5,052 nucleotides of DNA from Candidatus Aenigmatarchaeum sp. (GCA_020724205.1 DYHK01000046.1:1-5052), one strand, 5' to 3'; numbered from the stretch's first letter, positions 1 through 5,052 are shown. Notes: generated by a model from the sequence alone, not told the origin. A program made the numbers and translations.

Positions 1-127
1 CCCTTGAATTAGCAATTCTCGTTTCTTTTATTATAGGACCAGTTGTTCTCTCTCCATGTTTAAGTAAATATATGTAAATCTTAGCCTCATTTCTTGAGAG
101 TCCAAGTTTTTCAAGTTGTTCTATCAT
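1..127 (-). CDS. TrmB-family HTH transcriptional regulator, N-terminal fragment
   Basis: Only the first 42 codons are inside the window; the gene continues past position 1. Read on the minus strand from the ATG at 127-125, the protein starts MIEQLEKLGLSRNEAKIYIY and continues LLKHGERTTGPIIKETRIANSR. The pattern of a leucine-rich first helix, then LGLS.NEAKIYIYLL, then a G..T...I...T.I..SR segment, is the typical start of the winged helix-turn-helix domain of TrmB-like archaeal regulators, which usually carry a C-terminal effector or dimerisation domain (not visible here). TrmB proteins of known function often sense sugars, but the family is broad and no ligand can be inferred. An in-frame TGA at 142-140 leaves this ATG as the natural start. 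A TATA-like box centred about 25 nt upstream suggests a leaderless mRNA. It is divergent to the 197-aa gene at 250. Confidence 0.8.
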   Translation of the reverse strand, partial: MIEQLEKLGLSRNEAKIYIYLLKHGERTTGPIIKETRIANSR

Positions 128-146
128 AAAAAATCCAATTCAGATC

Positions 147-157
147 TCTATATAAAT
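147..157 (-). promoter_or_regulatory. TATA box of the TrmB-like gene
   Basis: On the minus strand this reads ATTTATATAGA, close to the archaeal TATA consensus, and is preceded by GGAGAAAG, a purine-rich element that resembles a BRE (site for transcription factor B). Its centre lies about 25 nt upstream of the A of the start codon at 127, so transcription would begin at or next to the ATG, giving a leaderless mRNA. The box is seen in the sequence; the transcription start is inferred from normal archaeal TATA spacing. Confidence 0.55.
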
Positions 158-158
158 C

Positions 159-178
159 TTTCTCCCATAAAGGAGAAA
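159..178. repeat. Inverted repeat TTTCTCC-N6-GGAGAAA in the divergent promoter region
   Basis: Two perfect 7-bp arms (159-165 and 172-178) are separated by CATAAA. Each arm lies just upstream of an outward-facing TATA-like box: 147-157 for the TrmB-like gene and 183-191 for the plus-strand gene. The arms could be the BRE elements of two divergent promoters, or an operator for the adjacent TrmB-like protein, or both. The repeat is directly visible; its role is inference. Confidence 0.5.
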
Positions 179-182
179 TAAG

Positions 183-220
183 ATATAAAAAAGTGCTTGA
201 AACTAATTTATTATAAATAA
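183..220 (+). promoter_or_regulatory. Promoter candidates for the 197-aa gene
   Basis: Two TATA-like stretches face the gene at 250. ATATAAAAA at 183-191 follows the right arm of the inverted repeat (AGAAAT, BRE-like) and would give a start near 212 and a leader of about 38 nt. TTTATTATAAATAA at 207-220 would give a start near 240 and a leader of about 10 nt. The longer leader keeps the purine-rich AAAGGA ribosome-binding site, so the first box is slightly favoured. Such AT-rich DNA makes chance matches easy. Confidence 0.4.
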
Positions 221-237
221 TTTCAATTAAAAATACG

Positions 238-243
238 AAAGGA
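238..243 (+). promoter_or_regulatory. Shine-Dalgarno-like site of the 197-aa gene
   Basis: AAAGGA ends 6 nt before the ATG at 250 and supports that start. It matters because the TrmB-like, NAC, Sec61-beta and ValRS starts in this window show no such site, so this gene probably uses a leadered mRNA unlike them. Confidence 0.45.
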
Positions 244-249
244 AATAAA

Positions 250-843
250 ATGAATAGAAAACAAATAAGAGAAGCAGTTCGAGGAAGTATTCAGTTTAAG
301 ATAAAATCTTTTCTAGGGTTAGTTCCAACAGAAAAAGATTATACTTTTACTAAGTACTATGCAAAAGCTTGGATGACTAAGCCAAGGCTTAGTAGTGAAG
401 AACAAATACTATATCTTACTTCTAAAGCTATTTTTTTCGCTCAAAAAGGAGATTTTTATAATTCTTACCAATATTTTAGAATGGCATATCTGGATTCTGT
501 TGAAGATGTTGAACGTGAATCTTGTCAAAATAAAATTTGGCAAAACCTCACTGAAAGGGAAAGAAGCAACATTAGACTTAAATCTTATTCTAGAGCATCA
601 GATGAAGCAGAAAGTGAAAGAGAATATGTAGATAATCAAAAAGAAATTATGGATAGAAGTTATAGTTTATCTAATGGTAGCACAAAACCAGAATATAACT
701 TTCCATTATTAAAGAGGCTTAGAAGTGGACTAAAATATTGGCAAAGACAGCAACTACTCCATCCAAAAAGAGATTGTCCAGATATTTCTATCAAAGAAAT
801 AAGGAGATTTAGAGAAAAGTTAGATCAAATTTTAAATAACTAA
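250..843 (+). CDS. Uncharacterised 197-aa protein with a TPR-like helical pair
   Basis: I do not recognise this protein. It starts MNRKQIREAVRGSIQFKIKS and ends in a basic, probably helical tail (about residues 152-197, rich in Lys and Arg, including a LKRLRSGLKYWQRQQ segment). It shows no signal peptide or membrane span, so it is probably cytoplasmic. Residues about 50-83 resemble one tetratricopeptide (TPR) unit: a helix EEQILYLTSKAIFFAQKG followed by GDFYNSYQYFRMAYLDS, with Gly, aromatic, small and Ala residues in TPR-like positions. A single unit is weak evidence; a lone helical hairpin is an alternative. The middle (about 100-135) is highly charged. Two cysteines (C92 and one near 176) do not form a metal motif. 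The AAAGGA site upstream, the long open frame and AGA-rich codon use like the neighbours support a real, native gene. It is divergent to a TrmB-like regulator, which might control it, and convergent with NAC. Confidence 0.75.
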   Translation: MNRKQIREAVRGSIQFKIKSFLGLVPTEKDYTFTKYYAKAWMTKPRLSSEEQILYLTSKAIFFAQKGDFYNSYQYFRMAYLDSVEDVERESCQNKIWQNLTERERSNIRLKSYSRASDEAESEREYVDNQKEIMDRSYSLSNGSTKPEYNFPLLKRLRSGLKYWQRQQLLHPKRDCPDISIKEIRRFREKLDQILNN

Positions 844-853
844 GAAATATTTC

Positions 854-868
854 AAAAAGATAAAAGAA
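854..868 (-). terminator. Oligo-T terminator candidate for NAC
   Basis: In the 35-bp gap between the convergent stops, the minus strand reads CTTCTTTTATCTTTTTG, with T-runs of four and five starting about 10 nt past the NAC stop. Archaeal RNA polymerase ends transcription at such T-rich tracts without needing a hairpin. The plus strand here is A-rich and offers no matching signal for the 197-aa gene. Confidence 0.45.
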
Positions 869-878
869 GTATAATAAA

Positions 879-1202
879 TTACTCACTCAAGCTCATAATA
901 GCTTCAGCAATATCTCCATCAGAATCCTCTAAAGCCTTTCTAGCATCCTCTTCTGAAGCGCCAGTCTTTTCCATAACCATACTAACATCATCTGCACTTA
1001 CTCCCTTTTCCTCCACTCTCTCATCTCCAGAAATCTGCCAAGAAGCATTTCCCTGCATATTAACTTTAACAACACTTGGATTCTCTATAATAATATTCTC
1101 ACTCTCAGTCTCAATAATAACTCTTAGAGCATCAATTTCCTCTTGTTTAATACCAAGCTGCTTCATCATAGCCTGCATTTTTTTAGGATCTAAATTCATC
1201 AT
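879..1202 (-). CDS. nac: Nascent polypeptide-associated complex protein (archaeal alpha-NAC)
   Basis: A 107-aa protein of the usual size for archaeal NAC, a ribosome-associated homodimer that binds nascent chains as they leave the exit tunnel. The N-terminus MMNLDPKKMQAMMKQLGIKQ is the Met-rich, basic leader typical of the archaeal family, where the consensus is a run of Met/Lys followed by the L-G-I motif. Residues about 25-63 form the NAC beta-barrel part (VIIETESENIIIENPSVVKV, then QGNASWQISGD). Residues about 69-107 are a UBA domain (VSADDVSMVMEKTGASEEDA, then the conserved ALEDSDGDIAEAI.SL ending). The first of two adjacent ATGs is chosen because a strong TATA box lies 24 nt upstream, which predicts a leaderless mRNA starting there. 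Nothing is missing or disrupted. Its gene is convergent with the 197-aa gene and lies near the Sec61-beta gene, which serves the same nascent-chain pathway. Confidence 0.95.
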   Translation of the reverse strand: MMNLDPKKMQAMMKQLGIKQEEIDALRVIIETESENIIIENPSVVKVNMQGNASWQISGDERVEEKGVSADDVSMVMEKTGASEEDARKALEDSDGDIAEAIMSLSE

Positions 1203-1220
1203 TTTATTCTTAAAATTATG

Positions 1221-1231
1221 TTATATATAAA
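1221..1231 (-). promoter_or_regulatory. TATA box of nac
   Basis: On the minus strand this reads TTTATATATAA, the best TATA box in the window, with ACAAAT just upstream matching the BRE pattern RNWAAW. Its centre is about 24 nt from the A of the first NAC ATG at 1202, so the mRNA is predicted to be leaderless. No Shine-Dalgarno sequence precedes the ATG, in agreement. Confidence 0.65.
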
Positions 1232-1475
1232 GATTTGTAAATATAAAATTTAATAATCTCAACAAGCTGTGTATTATCTAATAAAAAACATATGTTAACT
1301 CACCAATAGAATTTTCATAGAGAAAATTTTCCATTTATCAACTTTACATCATAATGCTAATCAATTTACTGCTACCACTTAACTTATGGGTTTTAGTTAT
1401 ATTTACATACTATTCCTCAAAAATAATTATTATTACCTTACCTACGGATTTTATACACAGTTCATTACTTATTAA
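1232..1475. other. Intergenic gap with no convincing gene
   Basis: Apart from the NAC promoter, the 273 bp between nac and secG hold no gene I can defend. I looked on both strands for a tRNA, box C/D RNA (no CTGA box D on either strand) and coding frames. Only weak items appear: a 41-codon hydrophobic plus-strand frame at 1354-1479, a GGTGA-preceded five-codon minus-strand frame at 1291-1274, and a short AT-rich stem at 1308-1330. These are discussed among the findings and rejections. Confidence 0.6.
1419..1436 (-). terminator. T-rich terminator candidate for secG
   Basis: About 40-57 nt after the secG stop the minus strand reads GTAATAATAATTATTTTTG, ending in five T residues. It is the first clear oligo-T tract downstream of the gene in its direction. 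The archaeal oligo-T rule supports the call, but AT-rich DNA gives many such tracts. Confidence 0.3.
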
Positions 1476-1646
1476 CTAGACTCCAAGAGGGAAAAGAAAT
1501 TCTAAAGCAAGAACACCTATTGCTAATAAAATAACAAATACAATAACATACTCTGGCTTAAACTTAAACTTACTATCATATTCTTCATTATATCTCATCA
1601 GCCCGCCGAAAAGTCCAGGCATCTGAATTCCACTATCTTTGCTCAT
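1476..1646 (-). CDS. secG: Preprotein translocase Sec61-beta subunit (archaeal SecG)
   Basis: A 56-aa tail-anchored subunit of the SecYE-beta translocon, the channel that exports proteins and inserts membrane proteins. The protein starts MSKDSGIQMPGLFGGLMRYN; the segment PGLFGGLMRYNEEYDSKFKF (residues about 10-29) is the conserved cytoplasmic Sec61-beta motif (GGL.RY..E...K). It is followed by KPEY and one transmembrane helix at about residues 33-52 (VIVFVILLAIGVLALEFLF). Length and order match archaeal family members, which are usually 50-60 aa. An in-frame ATG at 1718 would add 24 basic residues (MEYRKKPRL...), but these run through the promoter region and into the valS start, and the family has no such extension, so the internal ATG at 1646 is chosen. 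It is divergent to valS over 70 bp and probably shares a symmetric promoter with it. Confidence 0.92.
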   Translation of the reverse strand: MSKDSGIQMPGLFGGLMRYNEEYDSKFKFKPEYVIVFVILLAIGVLALEFLFPLGV

Positions 1647-1667
1647 AAATATTCTAAAAAACCTTAC

Positions 1668-1676
1668 TTTAAAAAA
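1668..1676 (-). promoter_or_regulatory. TATA-like box of secG
   Basis: The minus strand reads TTTTTTAAA, centred about 26 nt upstream of the secG ATG and preceded by the purine-rich CGGAAG, which could act as a BRE. The spacing predicts a leaderless mRNA, like nac. Because the box is also T/A-rich on the other strand (TTTAAAAAA), it could instead serve valS with a leader of about 20 nt; spacing consistency with nac and the TrmB-like gene favours the first reading. Confidence 0.4.
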
Positions 1677-1694
1677 CTTCCGAAGTATTTTTAA
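1669..1694. repeat. Palindrome centred in the secG-valS divergent promoter
   Basis: The sequence pairs around C1681: TTAAAAAACTTC on the left against GAAGTATTTTTAA on the right, with 12 paired positions in each arm and one unpaired A (1687) in the right arm. The core CTTC-C-GAAG gives a GAAG element pointing outward in each direction, and the A/T arms are the two TATA-like boxes. The centre is 36 bp from the valS ATG and 35 bp from the secG ATG. Confidence 0.6.
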
Positions 1695-1695
1695 T
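1686..1695 (+). promoter_or_regulatory. TATA-like box of valS
   Basis: TATTTTTAAT is centred about 26 nt upstream of the valS ATG at 1717 and is preceded by CCGAAG, a BRE-like element. There is no Shine-Dalgarno sequence before the ATG, so a leaderless mRNA is the simplest reading. The match to the TATA consensus is only moderate. Confidence 0.4.
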
Positions 1696-1716
1696 CTTGG
1701 TTTTTTTCTATACTCC

Positions 1717-4062
1717 ATGCCTGAAATAGATATTAAAGAAATGGAGAAAAAACTCCGAGACTTATGGGAAAGGGAAGGAATTTACAGATTTGACAGGAAA
1801 TCTAAACAGAAAATCTACTCAATAGATACTCCTCCTCCAACAGTTTCTGGAAAAATGCATATAGGTCACGCCTTCTCATACTCTCAGCAAGACTTCATAG
1901 CCAGATACAAGAGAATGGCAGGCTTCAACGTCTTCTACCCTTTTGGAACAGATGATAATGGTCTACCAACAGAAAAACTTATTGAAAAGACAAAAAATGT
2001 TAAAAGCAAATCAATGTCTCGTGAGGAATTTATCTCTCTATGTTTGAAAACACTTAAAGAAATAACTCCCGAATTTATTCAAGACTGGAAAAACCTAGGA
2101 GTCTCTTGTGATTACTCAATATACTACTCAACTATTGATAAAAACACTCAAAGACTATCACAAAAATACTTCCTTCATCTTTACAAAAAAGGAAAAATAT
2201 ACAAAAAAGAATTTCCGACAATCTGGGATACAGAATTTCAAACTCCTGTAGCTCAGGCTGAATTAGAAGATAAAACTCAAGATACACTATTCACAACACT
2301 TAAATTCAAGGTAAAAGAAACAAATCAAGATCTTTTAATAGCAACAACACGTCCAGAGCTTTTAGGAGCCTGTGTTGCAGTCTTCATAAATCCGAAAGAT
2401 AAGAGATACAACAAATTAATAGGTAAAAAAGCCATAGTTCCCATATTCAATCACGAAGTTCCAATTCTAGGTGACGAGTCTGCTGAAATAGAAAAAGGAA
2501 CAGGAATCCTAATGATATGTTCCTACGGAGATAAGTACGATGTAGATGCTATTTCCAGACATAAATTAAAACCAAGAGTTATACTAAACAAAGATGGAAC
2601 ACTAAATCTTCCAAACACACAATATAATCATCTAAGAGTAAAGCAAGCACGCTCAAAAATACTTGAGGATCTTAAATCACACAATCTAATAACTGATCAG
2701 AAAAAAATATCTCACATAGTAAATGTTTATGAAAAGTCAGGAGTTGAAATAGAATTCCTTCCAACAGAACAGTGGTTCATAAAAATTCTAGATAAAAAAC
2801 CCCTATTAATCTCATCAGGGAAAAAAATAAAATGGCATCCAGAACACATGTTTAAAAGATATGAAAACTGGATAAAGGGTCTTGATTGGGACTGGTCAAT
2901 CTCAAGAGAAAGGCATTTTGGAATTCCAATACCAGTATGGCATTGTAGAAAGTGCAATACAATAATACATGCAGAAGAAAAAGAACTTCCAATAGATCCA
3001 ACCTCAACAAAAAAAGTATGTAAAACCTGTAAAATAGCTACCGAACCTGAAACAAAAGTTCTAGATACCTGGGCTACCTCCTCAATAACTCCTCAAATAT
3101 CTTCTCACATAATGAATAACACAATTAAAATTCCATACTCTCTAAGACCTCAAGCTCACGACATAATAAGAACATGGGCCTTCTACACAATAACAAGAAG
3201 CATATTACACGAAAAGTCAATTCCTTGGAATGACATAATTATTTCTGGTTTTGTAACAATGCAGGGAGAGAAAATGTCAAAATCAAAAGGAAATGTTATT
3301 AGCCCTCAAGAGATTACAGAAAAATATGGAGTAGACTCTCTTAGATACTGGGCCTCATCTTCAAAGCTCGGAGAAGATCTGGATTATCAAGAAAAAGAAA
3401 TACTTGCAGGTAAAAAATTCATAACAAAAATACTAAATGCAACCAACTTTGTTTTTATGAATCTTCAACACCAGAATAAGATTCCAAAACTGCATCCAAC
3501 TGATGAACTATTCTTACTTCAACTAAACAAAACAATAAAGGAAGCTACAGAAGCATTTAACCAATATAATTATTCAAAGGCAAAGTCAGAAGCAGATAAT
3601 TTCTTCTGGAAGATATTCGCAGATAATTATATGGAAATTGTAAAATACCGTGTCTACAATGGAACAGAAGAAGAAAAAGCCTCTGCTTACTATACCTTAT
3701 ACCAAGCACTATTAACAATAATAAAGATGATGGCTCCAATAACTCCTTATATTACAGAACATCTTTACCAAGAACATTTTAAAAAATATGAAGGCAAAAA
3801 ATCAATTCATATAGAATCATGGCCAACCCTTTTCAAAGGAAAGTCATCAAAATCAGAAGACGAGCTCTGGAATAAGTTAATAGAAGTAATAACTCTCGTA
3901 CGCCAGGAAAAATCAAAAGCCCAGAAGTCAATGAAAGCAGAAACAATCTTAACCCTACCAAAAAAAGACCTCTCTCTTCTAAAACCAGTCCTAGATGACC
4001 TCCAACATGTTACAAATTCAACACAAATAAAAGAAGGCAAATTAAGTGTTGAACTTTTGTAG
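1717..4062 (+). CDS. valS: Valyl-tRNA synthetase (archaeal type)
   Basis: This 781-aa class I synthetase charges tRNA-Val with valine in the cytoplasm. In order: the HIGH signature at residues 48-51 inside TPPPTVSGKMHIGH, then GTDDNGLPTE (77-86), which is typical of archaeal ValRS; the CP1 editing domain, which removes mischarged threonine, with TTRPEL at 210-215 and GTGILMICSYGDKYDVD (261-277); a catalytic-core return with WDWSISRERHFGIPIPVW; a zinc-binding pair C410/C413 and C435/C438; KMSKS at 519-523; and the anticodon-binding helical domain with APITPYITEHLYQ, followed by a tail containing VRQEKSKAQKSMKAE. All catalytic signatures are intact. It is shorter than many family members (about 850-900 aa) but ends normally. 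The start at 1717 is chosen over the in-frame ATG at 1639 because the extra 26 residues are unlike the family and would overlap secG and its promoter. prf1 follows after 51 bp. Confidence 0.97.
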   Translation: MPEIDIKEMEKKLRDLWEREGIYRFDRKSKQKIYSIDTPPPTVSGKMHIGHAFSYSQQDFIARYKRMAGFNVFYPFGTDDNGLPTEKLIEKTKNVKSKSMSREEFISLCLKTLKEITPEFIQDWKNLGVSCDYSIYYSTIDKNTQRLSQKYFLHLYKKGKIYKKEFPTIWDTEFQTPVAQAELEDKTQDTLFTTLKFKVKETNQDLLIATTRPELLGACVAVFINPKDKRYNKLIGKKAIVPIFNHEVPILGDESAEIEKGTGILMICSYGDKYDVDAISRHKLKPRVILNKDGTLNLPNTQYNHLRVKQARSKILEDLKSHNLITDQKKISHIVNVYEKSGVEIEFLPTEQWFIKILDKKPLLISSGKKIKWHPEHMFKRYENWIKGLDWDWSISRERHFGIPIPVWHCRKCNTIIHAEEKELPIDPTSTKKVCKTCKIATEPETKVLDTWATSSITPQISSHIMNNTIKIPYSLRPQAHDIIRTWAFYTITRSILHEKSIPWNDIIISGFVTMQGEKMSKSKGNVISPQEITEKYGVDSLRYWASSSKLGEDLDYQEKEILAGKKFITKILNATNFVFMNLQHQNKIPKLHPTDELFLLQLNKTIKEATEAFNQYNYSKAKSEADNFFWKIFADNYMEIVKYRVYNGTEEEKASAYYTLYQALLTIIKMMAPITPYITEHLYQEHFKKYEGKKSIHIESWPTLFKGKSSKSEDELWNKLIEVITLVRQEKSKAQKSMKAETILTLPKKDLSLLKPVLDDLQHVTNSTQIKEGKLSVELL

Positions 4063-4069
4063 CTTAATC

Positions 4070-4078
4070 TTTATTAAC
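4070..4078 (+). promoter_or_regulatory. Possible TATA box of prf1
   Basis: TTTATTAAC lies in the 51-bp valS-prf1 gap, centred about 40 nt before the prf1 ATG. It would place a transcription start near 4099 and leave a leader of about 15 nt that includes AGGAAG. Co-transcription with valS is equally possible because no clear terminator separates the two genes. Confidence 0.3.
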
Positions 4079-4100
4079 CACAAAATTAACTTAATTACAT

Positions 4101-4106
4101 AGGAAG
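4101..4106 (+). promoter_or_regulatory. Shine-Dalgarno-like site of prf1
   Basis: AGGAAG ends 7 nt before the ATG at 4114, a good spacing for an archaeal ribosome-binding site. It supports this start and implies a leadered or polycistronic mRNA for prf1, unlike the leaderless starts predicted for nac and secG. Confidence 0.45.
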
Positions 4107-4113
4107 TTTACAT

Positions 4114-5052
4114 ATGTCAGACGCAGCATCACTCGAATATCAAGAACTTATAGAAAAACTCAGCACCCTTAGAGGAAGACACACAGAACTTGTAACTGTG
4201 TTAATACCTGCAGATTATAATGTGAACGAGGTTGTAAAGCAATTAGAAGCTGAAAAATCAACTGCAAGTAATATCAAGTCTAGAACAACAAGAAATAATG
4301 TTATTGAGGCTCTTGAAAAAATTATTCGAGAGTTAAAGTTAGGCCCTCAAAAATACAAGAAGGGAATAGCAATCTATTGTGGAAACACATCAGATGATGA
4401 AGGGAAACCAAACATAGAATTCTTCCACCTAGAACCTCCTCAAGAATTAAGAGTTCGTATGTATCGCTGTGATCAGGTTTTTGTTACAGAGCCTCTCCAG
4501 GAAATGCTTGAAACAGATGAAGTTTATGGTCTTCTAGTAATTGAGAGAAAAGAAGCAACTATTGGCTTGCTTGAAGGAACTCAAATTAAGGTTCTAGAAA
4601 AAATGACATCAGGAGTTCCAGGAAAAATAAGAGCAGGAGGCCAATCATCTCAAAGATTTCATAGAGTAACAGAAGGTATGGCAAAAGAGTTCTTCAGACG
4701 TGTGGCAGAATCAATGAAAAATCATTTTTTTGATATGAAAAAACTAAAAGGAATACTAATTGGCGGACCCATACCAACAAAAGAAGAGTTCATAGCAGAA
4801 GGCCAGTTAGTTACTGCTCTAAAAAATAAAATAATTGGAGTAAAAGATATCGGCTACGCAGACGAACACGGTCTCCAATTACTAGTAGAGTCTAGTAAAG
4901 ATGTATTAGCAGAACAAGAGATAACAAAAGAAAAGAAAATAATGGAAAATTTTTTTAACACTCTTGGAAAAAACCCGCATAAAGTAGTCTATGGTTATGA
5001 AAAGGTTAAGCACGCTCTAGAAATCGGAGCAGTTCAAACACTCTTATTATCA
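4114..5052 (+). CDS. prf1: Peptide chain release factor aRF1, 3' end outside the window
   Basis: The first 313 codons of the archaeal/eukaryal class 1 release factor, which reads all three stop codons in the ribosomal A site and triggers release of the finished protein. The start MSDAASLEYQELIEKLSTLR is in the normal position for the family. Stop-codon recognition motifs of domain N are present: NIKS at residues 53-56 (STASNIKSRTTRNNV) and the YxCxxxF element YRCDQVF at 117-123. Domain M carries the catalytic GGQ at 175-177 (RAGGQSSQRFHR), followed by the expected long helix (EGMAKEFFRRVAESM) and LKGILIGGP. Domain C has begun (ENFFNTLGKNPHKVVYGYEK), so about 100 residues of a usual 405-415 are cut off by the window end. 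All key residues are standard; the presence of NIKS and YxCxxxF gives no hint of a reassigned stop codon. It lies 51 bp after valS on the same strand. Confidence 0.96.
   Translation, partial: MSDAASLEYQELIEKLSTLRGRHTELVTVLIPADYNVNEVVKQLEAEKSTASNIKSRTTRNNVIEALEKIIRELKLGPQKYKKGIAIYCGNTSDDEGKPNIEFFHLEPPQELRVRMYRCDQVFVTEPLQEMLETDEVYGLLVIERKEATIGLLEGTQIKVLEKMTSGVPGKIRAGGQSSQRFHRVTEGMAKEFFRRVAESMKNHFFDMKKLKGILIGGPIPTKEEFIAEGQLVTALKNKIIGVKDIGYADEHGLQLLVESSKDVLAEQEITKEKKIMENFFNTLGKNPHKVVYGYEKVKHALEIGAVQTLLLS

Noticed and set aside
395..631. 78-aa plus-strand frame inside the 197-aa gene
   Set aside because: It lies wholly within the longer frame, has no ribosome-binding site and its Leu/Ile/Lys-rich composition is what an out-of-frame reading of AT-rich DNA gives.
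1308..1330. AT-rich stem (AATTTTC paired with GAAAATT, five-base loop)
   Set aside because: The stem is almost all A-T with no T-tract beside it and no link to a gene end, so it is likely to be chance in this composition.
1203..1475. Box C/D guide RNA or tRNA in the gap
   Set aside because: A near-match to box C (ATGATGT on the minus strand) exists, but neither strand has a box D CTGA, and no tRNA-like cloverleaf or GGTTCGA-type arm is visible.
1639..1716. N-terminal extension of ValRS by 26 residues
   Set aside because: The added residues are unlike any ValRS, and the start would lie inside secG. The family N-terminus (DIKEMEKKLRDLWERE) fits the ATG at 1717.
1647..1718. N-terminal extension of Sec61-beta by 24 basic residues
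   Set aside because: It would run through the divergent promoter palindrome into the valS start codon, and archaeal Sec61-beta proteins are about 50-60 aa without such a leader.
2727..4040. Minus-strand frames at 2727-2957, 3557-3739 and 3807-4040
   Set aside because: All lie opposite valS, whose frame contains every ValRS signature. They have no family resemblance and are shadows of its codon pattern.
1..5052. CRISPR array, insertion sequence or defence island
   Set aside because: I saw no regularly spaced direct repeats, terminal inverted repeats, transposase or nuclease motifs. The gene content is core translation and secretion plus one regulator and one orphan.

Overview
The window is AT-rich (roughly one third G+C by eye) and reads as archaeal. 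It carries an archaeal/eukaryal-type release factor aRF1, a Sec61-beta preprotein translocase subunit, an archaeal alpha-NAC, an archaeal-type valyl-tRNA synthetase, and the start of a TrmB-family regulator. Arg is mostly AGA and Ile is often ATA, and several start codons sit about 25 nt from a TATA-like box with no leader. The compact proteins (ValRS of 781 aa, Sec61-beta of 56 aa) and the low G+C would fit a small-genome lineage such as a DPANN archaeon, but that placement is inference.

Layout. The minus-strand 5' end of a TrmB-like regulator (1-127, cut by the window edge) diverges from an unrecognised 197-aa plus-strand protein (250-843) across a 122-bp promoter region holding an inverted repeat. 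The 197-aa gene converges on the NAC gene (879-1202, minus) with 35 bp between the stops. A 273-bp gap (1203-1475) with no convincing gene follows. Next come secG/Sec61-beta (1476-1646, minus) and valS (1717-4062, plus), divergent from a 70-bp region built around a near-perfect palindrome. After 51 bp, prf1 (aRF1) starts at 4114 and runs off the right end.

Function. Four of the six genes serve protein synthesis and export: tRNA charging (ValRS), termination (aRF1), handling of the nascent chain (NAC) and membrane insertion (Sec61-beta). They look like an ordinary core-genome translation cluster. The regulator and the orphan protein at the left are the only accessory-looking part. I see no mobile element, CRISPR array, tRNA, rRNA or defence system, and I do not claim a new multi-gene system here. 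The most interesting features are the symmetric divergent promoters and the orphan protein next to the regulator.
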